A stretch of 64,000 nt of DNA from assembly GCF_001039355.2 (NCBI RefSeq), contig NW_019773514.1, forward strand, positions 149,843 to 213,842, given 5' to 3'. Below the pieces are notes generated by a model, which saw only the letters and a list, made by a program, of their open reading frames with translations, searched no databases and had not been told where the DNA came from. Shown in pieces: positions 37,201-49,182 of the stretch. The first letter of the stretch is position 1, and the number at the start of each line of letters is the position of its first letter. The DNA is from Lingula anatina. Taxonomy: Eukaryota; Brachiopoda; Lingulata; Lingulida; Lingulidae. Made by a program: the position numbers and the translations under genes.

Positions 37201-38348
37201 TTCTGTCAGCTGCACCACAATTGCTAGTCTGTCAAATTTCTGACACCATTCTCCTCCAAATGTGAGAGCCTGCTTGATTTTTGTGTTCTTATCAAAGTGC
37301 TAAACTTTGGGCTATTTTAGAGGTTACAAATTGATAGATACTTGAGTGCATACACAATATACCTGATTGTTTGCACAAACATACATGCCAAACACACACG
37401 TGCACAGTGCGCACACACGCACAAACACATTCAAACCTTCATTATATGTAAATTAATGCTATTTTCACATATAGCCTACAAAATGCTATTTAAAACATTA
37501 AGTAACAAGTAATTTAATGCATCCTCCACAAATGCCAAATAAAATAAAGTTTGCCAATAATTTTATATGTGACAAGGCATCTGAAAAGTCCTGTGTCATT
37601 TTTCACCAATATGTTACCAATTTTGTCTAGAAAACGAGTAATTTGGCTAAAAAATGGATGTCAGAAGTGGTTCCACATTTAACAGTTACAGATATAACCA
37701 TTTAGTAAATAAGACAAGATATCGAATCCAATGTTACATTATCAAGTACATGGTAAACACCAATGATGCACATATGTAAATAAATATTTGATAGCAATGT
37801 GTACAATGTTTCACCTCTTATACAGATTACAAAACTACATGCTCTAGCAAAAATATGTGTCAGATTTTCAATGGTCTTGTTACATACATGTGTATTTCAA
37901 TAGTTTCAAACACAATAGTGTTGTCAGTGCAGTGTAATTTCCATAGTTAAGTCAGTCACCGACCTTGAGAAAGGCAGGAATTTCTGTCAATGGTAGAGCA
38001 TTGAGAAACCACTAATAGGTCTGCTTGTGGTGAAATTAATGTGACCACATCATTCCTACAGATTGAACCTACTGGTAAATTATCACAAGTTCACAAGGTG
38101 GAATGCACTGCAAATACATACATATTTTTTTTCAAAAACACCTGCTGTAATATTTCTGTGAACCACCAAACATCCCGTTATATAAGCATAACTTGAAAGC
38201 ACTTTTAAATATTTTACTTCTCATATTAATCACTTTGTGGAATTCTTACTTTTATCTGCTAGTAATATATGTTAAGTACTTGTTTCCGCTAAGATTTATC
38301 TTAAATGTGAAGAATTTGCAACTATACATATTGATTAAGAGCTAGCAC

Positions 38349-38397
<49 letters not shown>

Positions 38398-38865
38398 TGT
38401 TTGAGGGGGAGAGGGAGGAAAAGAGAAAGGAGGAGGAACAGACAGTATAAGGGAGAGGAATCAGAATATCATAATAACATTAACCCTTGAGCAATGAATG
38501 AAACACTGAGGAAACACAATCAGACAGCCGCCAAGAAAAGTATAGTACATTTAAACCAACTTCACACCTGTGTTTTGTATTAACTGGCGGAAAAGGTCAG
38601 AACCCAAAACCAACAGCTTCCCTGATGGTATGCTGGCTGGGAATAGAACTTCATGCAGCCAGAATGGAAATTTCAAGCAAACTCCCGAGGAACCTTTCAC
38701 TGCAATCAGTTATTTTTAGTCCGAGACAGTACTCCAAACATAGCTCAGACAGAGAAAATCAGTCTAAATACATTTTCTTAATTTTATTCTCTGAAGTTCT
38801 AATTTTCAAAGGAAAATTAAATCACCTATTATTAGATAGAGTGTTGGCTCAATCTCACCAACTTT

Positions 38866-38906
<41 letters not shown>

Positions 38907-41142
38907 AGCCAATTAATGTACAGCCAGTGTTATTACTGGCCTTATGAAATTTCTGAACAACTGGACCAATTAACAGGCTCAAAAGTCTTAGATCAGGGAG
39001 ACTTAAGACCAATGAAAATTTGGGCTACACTATCATGAGTCCATAAAAGTGAGTAGCATAATGGAATATTCAACTTGACATGCTTCATTTGGATGTTTTC
39101 CCTTATACTTTTTACAAGTACTACTATGGTTCAATAACTTACAAAGAGAAACTGCTGAAAAAGAGTAATTTCCAACTATTATTCATGCCAAAAATAGATT
39201 GATCTTTTTCAAGCAATGTTGAATCCTTTGTTACACTTTCTTTTCACATGACATTCATAAATGTCAAAGACTGTTAAATCATACTTTCTTTAAAAAAAGT
39301 AATTTCCAACTATTGTTCATGCCAAAAATAGATTTATCTTTTTCAAGCAATGTTGAATCCTTTGTTACACTTCCTTTTAACACGTCATTCATAAATGTCA
39401 AAGACTGTTAAATCATACTTCTTAAAAACAGTACTTCAGGAAAAAAATCTGGATTCATTATTTCAACCTTTTTGGCACAGCATGGTCACAATCATATCAG
39501 GAGCCTGTTTAATGAACAAACTGAAGCTGAAAATTGCCCCCTGCAATAATTGCGAAGAAATTCTGCAGTTTGCATTCCACAAATAAAATCTAAATGGTCT
39601 CGTCTTGTTTTTACCCACTTCTTTTAACTAAGCCCCTTGAGCAAAATTTCGATTGAATTTACCATTGGTTTTTTACACTCCACAGTGACAATAGCCCATT
39701 TACATATAAACCCGCTGTACAAGTATTGTGAACCAATCAATTGTAAAGTACTCCAATACTACAATGTTTACTCAATTTGGTTGATTATCCATATTCATCT
39801 TATTCCAGGCGCCCAAAATCGGTAGACATTTTGTAAAACAAAACTAGTCGCCTGTCTCACCTTTAACAGAAGTTGTGTAATGGACACCAACAAATGATCT
39901 GGTGTCGTGACCATAAAACCCTGTGTTCAACTTCATTTGCTAAATCTCCATTTCACTAACGGGTTATTTTAGCAAATACCAATAAAATGACAATGCTAGC
40001 TAATGCTGTCACTACATGACAACTGTCTTAAATTAAACTAGATCATAAACACACAAGGATCCACCTTCCATGTCTAAAGTTTTCAAACCGCATATTAAAG
40101 ATATGTTGTGTACATTTAACATGTCCCAAAATCATATTTTCATGCCTAAATGTCAAAGTGTAAAGCTACTTATTTATTCCCATTCAGACCTATATAAATC
40201 TTCTCAAATAAAATCACCTGACGTCAATATTTTCTTCAGAAATGTCAGGGAATTTTGAAGGTTAATTTAACTACTTGGAAGTTGTTTGAGCAAATTATTT
40301 GATTAAAAGTCACCAAGTGGTTCAAAACTTGTAAGAGCAAGCTAGGACAGCACTAATCAGTGAATGCAAGAAAAACACTTTTTTCCAGAAAAATTAAATT
40401 CGGTTCTGAAATCCCACATCTACGCAACCTTTCAGCAATGTGGTGACATTAAGGTAACTATTTCTGCAAGTCACCTCAAACCATTATGATATTCTGGGTG
40501 CCCCGTATCTGAGCACAGTTCAAGTTTCCGCCAACATTCCATCTGCTGTTGCCAACCTACTTGGCACAAAAAAGTTTAATCAAAGTAAAAAGTGAAAATA
40601 ATACCTTCTGTATTATCTTACTGGTAGTATATAAATGCAAATTCTTTTATCAGGATTTTTACTGTGTAATGAAAAACCAATATGGTCCTTTCAGTTTAAT
40701 AGAAAGCAGTCTATCACATGTAATGCTGCCCTCTTAAATTGTTTTACCTTCCTGACAGCTATTTTTTTAATAAACAAAAATAAAACTGTTTACCCAAATT
40801 GCTTTATTCTTGCAAAGACATTCACAACATGAAAAAGAGAGCAAATATCTATTTCTATGAAGTGCACAACCTCTTCACATAACTAAATAACTTCTTGTGT
40901 ACATATAAATTACTTCACCTTATTGCAATTTTGCTATAGTATGAGTATACTAGTAAATGTTATCAACGTTTGTCAGTTTATGAATTTTAGCTTTCTGCTG
41001 AATTCATTTGATCCCTGACTAATAAATTGAAAAAAAAAGTCCCTTGAATATACAATAAAAAGGGTGACTTATAGATTTTTGATAAAATATATATTCATAC
41101 CTTTTAGGGTTTTTAAACAGAGCAATCAAAACTACATAAGTT

Positions 41143-41178
<36 letters not shown>

Positions 41179-42610
41179 TGACATATGAAACAAAACAATA
41201 CACAATTACTTCTACGATTTTATCAAAATGCCCCAATAAATAAAATGTATATTTAGATTAAAAGAAAATACTGACAAGTTTTCAAGCAAGTAGTTCCAAC
41301 AAAAAACTTTGCTCAATTGGAACAACAAAAACTACAGGTAATTAAGTATCAAGTTACCTCTCACTGACAAGGTGATACACAACAATCAGTACATGCCAAA
41401 TAAAGGTCAAACTGTCTGGACAACTAAATTTTCTGGCTTGAAGAAATAGAGTTAAAATCCTGCCTGCCAAAGGCTTAGTATTCCATTATCTCTGAATTTC
41501 ATCTTTGGACAAATGAAAGCTTTGGCCCTGGTCTGGTGGATTTCTAAGGTTTACTAGCCTGCGTGACCAGTAACCAGTGTTATGTATTGGCCTGTACCCA
41601 TCTGCGGGCATATATTGTAACTTTTTTCAGTTCCCAAACAAAAACAACTGCACTACAAATGAAAATGTGCTGCTTGTCTTTTTTTATTTTTTTATTTTTT
41701 TTAGCAAGTTCTAATTTACCTTCACTTTCTGCAATATTCAACACGTGGGGAGAAAAGTAATTGTAATTTAGCCCCCCCCCTCCTTCTAACCTTCCGAAGG
41801 AGATTAAATATCTCCTTTCTTCCTTTAGAAAGCTGAAAAGCCAGGAAAAAGGAAGAGATCTCTTATCTATCATAATAATGAATGGAACTGTGACTTCCAA
41901 CAGGATATCTGTGTTACACTAGTTCCTGATACCATCCAACAATTTTGCTGATTCACAATAAAACAAAAAGACAAACTAAATGCTGTTCGATGAGTCACTG
42001 GCACAAGTACATATTACAGAAAGTCACTGGTGGACAACATATTGCTTTGTTATCTAACTGAAATAAATGATCTCTTGTTTTCAAACAATAGAAACCAATT
42101 CTTTTCAAGAGCAAGGAAGACTTTCATTCCATTTTTTTTATTTATTTTTTTTTATTACTTTAGCATAGCATTATATCTGGAATCTGCAGCTCATTCACAT
42201 GGCTAATAAAAATGACCCTTCACAGATAACATGTACACAGTTCAAAGAATCAAATTGGTCATTTTTCTCACGGATATGGTATTGGAGACAGTGGAGAGTA
42301 TTACAAGGAATTACCTTGAATATAGACTGATATAACCACTGGACACCTGCTGCTGATCACACTATGCTGGTCTGCATAATTTAATCATACCTGAAAAGCA
42401 CCTGTTCCTTAAGTAACCTTGCAAATGGACAGGTGTCAAAAACAATAGGTGCAATACAGCAAATAACCATCACACAATTTCTCCTACAGGTCATTACTAG
42501 TAATATTATTATAGAGAAAGCACTTTGACTTTTGTTTATTTAGGATTCTCCTGGAATCATTTGTTCTTATCTGTGGTCCCTCTCTTCCATCCTCCCTCCA
42601 TCTTTCTCAT

Positions 42611-42678
<68 letters not shown>

Positions 42679-44949
42679 CTATGACAAAGGTAATAAATTC
42701 ACCACTACCAACATGTACACAAAGACAAAGAGACAAGTCAGGCCAACTGCTCATTATTCCTGGCAAACTCTTGATATACAGTTACATCAAACAGCAGGCC
42801 ACTATCTGAGCCACTTCCCCTTGTCAACCTTTACCTGAGGGCAAGAACCTGACTTTTACCTTTACCCCCTCTCTTTTAACTACTCCATTAAGCTTAAGGA
42901 TGTATAAATGTAGCCATTACTGGTCCTGGTAGAGAGAACATCTTGTCAATTTATGAACTGTCATACATAAGCTGTACTTTCCTCTCAATGGGCAGTGACT
43001 TTTTTCCTTCCCCGTTATAGTCTTAGCAATTTATTTTGGTGAATGTGAAATAAGTCACCTGAGTCATTTGTTCATGTTTTTAATTACAACTGGTGCTTTG
43101 TATGCTTCAAGTCATTAATGGATGAGTTTTTTTCATAAACAATGGTTGTAATCAATGCCATTTTATAGTAGTAATACATTAACTTCTGGATTCCACTGGC
43201 CTTAACATGCCTTTTCCCACATTTTGTCAGAGAGAGTGACTAAATCCATAGTTTTGCTGGAGAGGTGGGGGGGGGGGGGGGCAATGGGTGGGCTAGCTTG
43301 GGGCAATGTAGAAGTTGACCAAAGACGGCAGAAAAAGCACCTGCTGTATTATCTTTTATTACCATCAAATTCATCCTCAGAAATCACACACAAAATCGAT
43401 CCATCATAAAGCTGTCTAGTGCCTATATATATTAAGTCCCCTGTAGATGTGGAGATTTCATACCAAGTTGACCCCTTACTTAAGGGTCCCACACTGCTAT
43501 TATTTCATGAACAGTGCCAAGGTCAAAGTCTACAGAAGAAAACACATTTTCTTTTCTAAAGAGCCCTTAGCCTTTTTCCCCCCTCAAACTTTACTTCCTC
43601 AATCCAAATTTAACCCTCCCAACTAATAATACCAAAATAGTACCACATAAAAATGCAGTACTGACAATTTTTGTACATTTAAAATTATTCATCTTTAATT
43701 GGGCTTTTTTTTATTACTGAGACATGTTTATTATATCACTAGCACACAGTAGATTGCGTGTGAATAAGTCACACAACTTGCCGGTTCAAGGACTCACAAT
43801 AAGTGAGCTGTCTGGCCTTGTAACACCATATCTAACAACTTTATAGTTCCCTGTCATAAAAATTGTGGAGTCCTTGAACATATGTGAAGCAAACAGCTGG
43901 GACGGTCCTGCAGTTTTACATTACAGTTTATTATCTCTACAATTAGATACGGTAAATGGGATAAAGTGTTTGGGTAGAATTGGGGGTCACTGAGTGGAGA
44001 AATGGGGGAAAGGGCCAGTGATCACTATTTTTGATCAATAGAATATTGTAAAATTGCCAAAGAAAAAATTATACAGGTGGTCTTTTGTGTGTACACAAAC
44101 AATTGTGTATAGGTATGTTAAAGAATGTTTGAAAGGAAAGAAATGTACATTTACAGATAAAACCCTTGGGTGTGTGGCATATACAGGTGTGTGCGTGCTT
44201 GCATGGTTATGTGCATGTAATTTGTGCACGTGTTTGAGTTTGTATGTTTGTACATTTGCCAGCTGAGGAAGTCATGTGAAAAAGAGGGGCGGGAAGTTTC
44301 TTTCAGTTTGTTTAGAATAAGAGTGTATGATGGGTTCAAGGTTTACTAATGCATACTAAAAAGCGATATTTATAAATACAGGACGTGCAAAGAGGACAAC
44401 CTCCTGATTCGTGTAAATTACTATTTTCACAAGATATTATCATTTGCTTGCTACAATGAATTCCACTGAACAGTTATTTCAGAGCCTGAACAGCTATTTT
44501 AGTGCCTGCCTGCACCAATACAAATGATCCATGGCGATGCACATACGTATGAATATACAGAATTACTAATACAATTTTGGCACTTCAAAAAAATAAATCT
44601 GGAATCACATCCATAAAGATTTGTAAATTACAATGATTTTTAATCTTTAAGACTAATTTGTAACTCAGAAAATGATAAACCTTCAATAATTTGGGCCCAA
44701 GATCAACTTTCTCTCACCTTTGTTCCTTCCTTCACTGACAGAGTACTGAAGGTCTTTGAATTCGATATCCACTGGTTTCTTTTTCATCAGAGCTATGGCC
44801 TTGGAGTTTTCCACTTTTTTCATCAGTCTATAATCTGCTGAATTGACAGAACTATTCCCCACCCTGCTCTGGTCATCTAGCTGAGAAATGGTGTCTTCAA
44901 ACTCCATAACCGCAGGGACGTGAACTTGAACTGACATCAAATCTGCCAT
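26940..44949 (-). CDS. ABCG1: ABCG1/ABCG4-type half ABC transporter, complete
   Basis: Fourteen coding exons: 44718-44949, 36984-37101, 36470-36659, 34310-34455, 33214-33337, 32463-32577, 31879-32171, 31179-31196, 29074-29172, 28769-28937, 28309-28409, 27946-28101, 27531-27649 and 26940-27165. Phases close and give 701 residues; human ABCG1 has 678. The nucleotide-binding domain comes first, as in all ABCG half transporters: Walker A GPSGAGKS at 100-107, Q-loop in YIMQDD near 146, signature [10 protein letters not shown] at 201-210, Walker B IMYFDEP at 221-227 and switch histidine in TVHQPSA near 258. Six membrane segments follow from about residue 450, with [47 protein letters not shown] and [10 protein letters not shown], all typical of the ABCG1/ABCG4 branch. 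Such proteins dimerise and export sterols to lipoproteins. Substrate is inferred from family. ABCG1 and ABCG4 cannot be told apart here. Confidence 0.95.
29024..29068. repeat. (AAAT)n microsatellite beside a splice donor
   Basis: About 11 AAAT units in the ABCG intron. The repeat starts about six bases into the intron after the donor at 29073. Confidence 0.95.
31179..31196 (-). other. ABCG1: 18-nt micro-exon of the ABCG gene (DSSSDE)
   Basis: A phase 0 exon of 18 bases with a strong acceptor (a long pyrimidine tract ending TTCTTCTCAG) and a GTAATT donor. It encodes DSSSDE, in the linker between the nucleotide-binding and membrane domains. It lines up with a serine-rich stretch (DSSS) in vertebrate ABCG1, which supports it as a real exon. 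Skipping it would keep the frame. Confidence 0.75.
34173..34239. repeat. (CA)n followed by (GA)n compound microsatellite
   Basis: About 21 CA units run directly into about 12 GA units, in an ABCG intron some 70 bases before the exon ending at 34310. Confidence 0.95.
34785..35000. mobile_element. inverted-repeat element, family A copy 2
   Basis: Diverged copy, in opposite orientation, of 5565-5795. Its ends are ATTCCCATAGATTTTAGATC and the inverted match AATCTATGGAAAT. The interior carries TGTAAGGGGGTAATTAACTT, the complement of the matching stretch in copy 1. It sits in an ABCG intron. It is non-coding and probably a MITE. Confidence 0.6.
38354..38395. repeat. (GA)n microsatellite
   Basis: About 21 GA units. 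Confidence 0.95.
38868..38902. repeat. (TC)n microsatellite
   Basis: About 17 TC units. Confidence 0.95.
39164..39424. repeat. 134-bp tandem duplication
   Basis: Two neighbouring units starting AGTAATTTCCAACTATT (39164 and 39298) share AATAGATT, TTTTTCAAGCAATGTTGAA and ATAAATGTCAAAGACTGTT, with few differences. Unlike the other long duplication in the window, no N lies at the junction. Confidence 0.85.
41145..41176. repeat. (CA)n microsatellite
   Basis: About 16 CA units. Confidence 0.95.
42615..42673. repeat. (TC)n microsatellite
   Basis: About 29 uninterrupted TC units, the longest dinucleotide run in this intron. Confidence 0.95.
43267..43281. repeat. G-run
   Basis: Fifteen consecutive G residues in the ABCG intron. 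Confidence 0.9.
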
Positions 44950-45391
44950 GTTGCTCTTGTTGTGTTACTGTAGTTCAGTAATTTTCAATTTGACATTTAA
45001 TTTCTTATTTTTCCTCTGGTTTCAAAAATATGTCTTAACAGAGCTGATATTTTACAACAGATGTTAAATTATATTGCACTGAGTACATATGCAACAACAT
45101 GCTCTTCATTAACAGGAATTAATCCAATGGTGCACACTTAAGCAGAGAAAAGAATATGATAAATATCCAGTTGCTTCCTTGTAATTAGCAAAATTTCATC
45201 AATAACAGTGGCCTTTTTCTATCCTTCTCAGCTCTGTCTTTAAGTATGGCTTTAGTCCCAAATAAGTTATTCTCATATATGCTTCCGTAGCATGCTAATC
45301 TACATCAAAGGCTAGGAGCAATTCCTGATCATATCCTATCAAAGATAGCCAGCTTTATAATCCACTAGCTAGGATACATGGAAGCATCAGC
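44950..45391 (-). other. ABCG1: 5' UTR part of the first coding exon of the ABCG gene
   Basis: Upstream of the ATG at 44949 the minus strand runs back to a good acceptor (TTTGTTTCAG) just before 45391. This is the likely exon border, and the stretch would be 5' UTR. Confidence 0.55.
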
Positions 45392-45687
45392 CTGAAACAA
45401 AGAAATATCAAGTCATATATGAAGTACATGGTTAGAGTGCATTTGCTAAGCCCCATGTTTTATTTATTATGTAACAAATATCAATTCAGAGAGGAAGCAA
45501 TCAACAACAACTTCATATTATTCAATATTTACATTACATCATATTAATATATTTATCATTATTACATAATACATAGCATTTATAAAGGCTTATATGGATT
45601 AGCCTATGGACTTAAGATTACAATAAAAGTTTTTAAACTATAAACTATCAGACAAGGTTTACGTATCAGTTAGCCGTAAATCTTTGT

Positions 45688-45754
45688 CCCCCCCCCCCCC
45701 CCCCCCCCCAACCCAATCCCCCCCCCCCCTGCGGGGGGGGGGGGGGGGGCGCAG
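45688..45754. repeat. C-run / G-run hairpin
   Basis: A run of about 22 C, a short spacer, a second run of 12 C, the bases TGC, then a run of 17 G and CGCAGGGG. The second C-run and the G-run can pair around a three-base loop. It lies in the 5' UTR intron of the ABCG gene. Run lengths may be sequencing artefacts. Confidence 0.85.
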
Positions 45755-45913
45755 GGGAAGAACATTTTTCTCTGTTTCCATATCACTGAATTCATTTCAA
45801 CTATAATATATCGTCAAAATCAAGACTAGAGCTAAGAATTCTCCCCAGTGTAAATACAAAATATGGAGCGGACGGTGAAATCTACATACACAACATTCAC
45901 TGTCGATTTCCAT

Positions 45914-45927
45914 GGCTGACGTCAGCC
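45914..45927. promoter_or_regulatory. perfect CRE palindrome GGCTGACGTCAGCC
   Basis: A 14-bp perfect palindrome with TGACGTCA at its centre. TGACGTCA is the full cAMP-response element bound by CREB/ATF proteins, and the wider palindrome is close to a CRE-type Maf element. It lies about 115 bases into the first intron from the putative ABCG UTR exon, so it may belong to the promoter region. Confidence 0.45.
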
Positions 45928-46039
45928 TTTACTTGTCGAGACAGATCGACAGATTAAATACTCGAGCTTTTAAAAAAGGTGACTCAAATAACAACAGTCA
46001 AGGACATTACAATGAAAAAGACGAAATATGTTACCTTAC

Positions 46040-46140
46040 CTCCTGACGTTTAGTTGATGCCTGGGTACATATATGTAGTAGATTTAGACTAAACATCCCG
46101 CCTTGGCTGGACTCTCAGCTGCCGTGTCTGTCACTTCATC
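46040..46140 (-). other. ABCG1: probable non-coding first exon of the ABCG gene
   Basis: A donor AGGAG/GTAAGG on the minus strand ends at 46040. With the acceptor at 45391 it would make a UTR intron of about 650 bases. The upstream limit (transcription start) is not visible; 46140 is a guess. Confidence 0.35.
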
Positions 46141-47144
46141 GTGGCAAATAAATCTAAACTCCGTGCGGTAGAAGCTTGAATCAATCTTGCTGAATAATAA
46201 ATATTTTATCCTAGTTGCAGTTCAAGCTGTAGCGAAGTTACTTGTCTTGGAATCCAATTCCAAAACCTTGAACCATTGTCCTTGTATTAATATATATTAT
46301 TGTTGCTTTGTGTACTGCCAGTCTGCTTCGTGTGGAAATTGTGGCCATAAAATTATTGATGAATACATTAAATAGAAGACGGCACGTGATTGGTTGTTTG
46401 CCTACCCTCTCGCGCTGTGTTCCAGTTACAGGTGAAATGCAATTGGATATTGTGCCTTTTGAATGCTTAAATCTTGCCGTTTTATTTTGCTTTATGTTAT
46501 AAGAGATTAAATTTCGTGTAAATAAGTGTGTGCACATTTAAATAAAAATTATGCAAGAGAAAATTCTTTTGTTCTGACATTACAAAATAGACGCAGTGAA
46601 AGTGAGTCTGGAGAAACGAAAATAAAATGACTTTACCCAATTTTATAGTTATCCATAGCTTAAGCATTATGTCTTGTTTTTAGTTGTTAATAAATTGTAA
46701 ATTGTAAGAAGAATATTAAAAAGATCCATCTTGTAACTGAGTGTGTATAATCATCTCGACTCTCGATTTCGACCCAAGCAAAAAATCTTAAAATAGAATA
46801 ACTCGTGACTACTTTGTGGGAAGGTCAAAGTCCAAGCACTCAGCTGAAGGGTGAGAGAGTGGCTACAGTCAAGCAGCATATGAGGCTTGTTTTTAAAATG
46901 ACAACTTGTTTGGCCGATTGACTCATTACGCAAAACCTATGGAATTTTATTTCATTCATTCATTTTATCAATGTTAAAATATTACTATTTAACTATTTAT
47001 CATAATTTTTTCTTTCTTTTTTGCTTATATTATATTTAATGTTTTTATTTATTTATTTTTGAAAGGAAATTACTATGATCCACTTGTTACATTCATGTGA
47101 AATCATTGCATTGTGACGTACAGAAAAACGGATCCTGGAAACAT

Positions 47145-47187
<43 letters not shown>

Positions 47188-49182
47188 AAAAAAAAAAACT
47201 CTAAGCAATCTCAAGTGCTGATCTTAAAAGGGGTTTTGTTCTCCAGGTGCTTCTTTAAAAGCATTTTAACTCTAAATCAATGCAGAAACAACTGAGCATA
47301 AATAAGGTTTTACTATTGTACAAAACTTCTGGATACAAGAATTTTTAAATAATTAAAATTAACTTGATGCATTATATAGCTTGCAAAAGTTAATCATTTC
47401 CAAAGGTGTGGACGGAAAATAAAAAAAAAAAAAAAACATGATTATGAAATCTAGCCTAATACAGTATTTAAAAAACGAGAAGAACACGTTAAAGAGTATC
47501 TTGCATCAAAAATAAAATAAAAACAGAGTAAAAAAGATTAACCATGCAGATGATTGAGTATTAAAGCTCTACAACTACAAATCTCAGTTACAGGTCTTTC
47601 AAAACCTTCAAACAAACATTCAAAGGTAAGCTAACATGTATATAAATTATCCTTCTTAAAAAGTACTTATAAATTTAAACCAGTATGAGAAGAACAAACT
47701 TTTTATAATTTATAATGCTTTAGCAACTGAGTGGACTAAGCAAGTGTCTGACATATCTATAGATACTGGTGAAGGGCTTACAGTGACTTCCTTCAGAATA
47801 ACACCATATTATAAATGTATAAATATAATTTCCACATATATATTTATATAATTGTACAAACATCAAAAGCAAAAGTTATATGAGCACTTACCTAAGAGTA
47901 TTATAAATCTATAAAATGAAGGGTATCTGTTCAGTAAAAAATATGTTACCACACTTAATAATAGTTCATAATAGTCATATTAGATGAAAAACAAATATTC
48001 AGATCTTTTCCGGAGGGAACTCCTACAACTAACCTGTAAAATCTTTTTAAATAAATAAACAAAAAATAAAGAAATAACATAAAAAATATGACAATGCAGT
48101 TTTGTCTGAAATATTGTGCTTATGAAAGAAGATATTAAAACAGATGTAGGTTGTCAAATGTATGAATTCACCCAAAGGCTAAAAAAGGGTGAATTGAATT
48201 TCCCCATGTCAATGTAATATATTCGTGAGTGAAAAATAAAAATAAAGATTTACTTTGATATTTGGAACCCTGCACTACAGTTGTGTGTGTAACCGATAGC
48301 CAGCATCGCTCCATGATGTTTGTCTTCAGCCCTTTTGACATAAAATGGTATATGTAAGTGACACAATCTGTGTCACTTCAACATTAGGTCATAATATGTA
48401 ATCATGCTACACGGGGTCTTACTCTATTTCACAAGTTTTCCACAAGTTTGCTTCCTGCTGTTAAGTTATTTAATCAACCATATCATGTAACTCAATCATG
48501 TAATAGCCAAGCTGCTTAGTTCCCAGTCATTCAAATCTGATACAGACTGTACTCCGTACAGTATATATATTCCACTCAATGTGAAATGTGCCTTGGTGGA
48601 TAAGAAAAACTGGGTGTAATTGTGTTAGATGTGACGGCACATTGTGTAACATCCACTGTTGACTGTGAATGAGGAGCTGGTCCCTGAGCTGGTGCATCAC
48701 AATACCTTGTTCAAGAGAAATGCTAACTGTTAAATGTGAGAATAAGAATGTATGGACATACAAGATGTGATAACTAAGAGAACAGAACAAAGTTCAATGT
48801 AATATTAAAATCTATACCAATGTCCTACATCATGATCGTTTTCAGCTGTAAAATATAGGGCTTTAGATTTGTTTCCTGCCATAAAGAATGAGATTTTGAT
48901 TAAAAGAAAAAAAAAAACTGTTGATAAAAACCCTGTACAATAGAGTTTAGACAGACCTAACCCCCTCTCCTTTTCCTCAGCAAGCAAAAAGTAAGCAGCT
49001 CTCTACTCTCACCATCTCCTAAATAAACTTGAACATTCAATGTGCCCATTCTTGAGTGAACATCTTGGATGGACATGTCACACCACAGCATCACTGTGTT
49101 TAATGGTGTAACATTTCTTTCTGTATATTTCAGATCATGACTATGATGTCAAGATTTAAAGAATAACAAAAAAACTTGACTA
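46141..49182. other. gene-free stretch between the ABCG promoter and the receptor 3' end
   Basis: No coding exon was recognised. The stretch must hold the 3' UTR of the receptor gene, which reads leftward from 49183. TTTATT repeats at 47043-47058, AATAAA on the minus strand, are possible polyadenylation signals far downstream. It also contains (CA)n at 47145-47183. Confidence 0.5.
47145..47183. repeat. (CA)n microsatellite with A-run
   Basis: About 19 CA units followed by an A-run. Confidence 0.95.

Larger units (their letters stand above)
37102..44717 (-). other. 7.6-kb intron of the ABCG gene
   Basis: No coding exon of the ABCG gene is missing between 37101 and 44718, because the phases and the sequence EGRNKGYKTIL join smoothly. 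The intron carries (GA)n at 38354-38395, (TC)n at 38868-38902, a 134-bp tandem duplication at 39164-39424, (CA)n at 41145-41176, (TC)n at 42615-42673 and a G-run at 43267-43281. I saw no nested gene. Long serine/leucine or glutamate/arginine frames here come from the TC/GA repeats. Confidence 0.75.

Noticed and set aside
38625-39038. Plus-strand 137-residue frame with a serine/leucine run
   Set aside because: It is built over a (TC)n repeat in an ABCG intron. The antisense frame is the matching glutamate/arginine run.
42525-42809. Plus-strand 94-residue frame with a serine/leucine run
   Set aside because: The central part is the (TC)n microsatellite; there is no independent coding signal.
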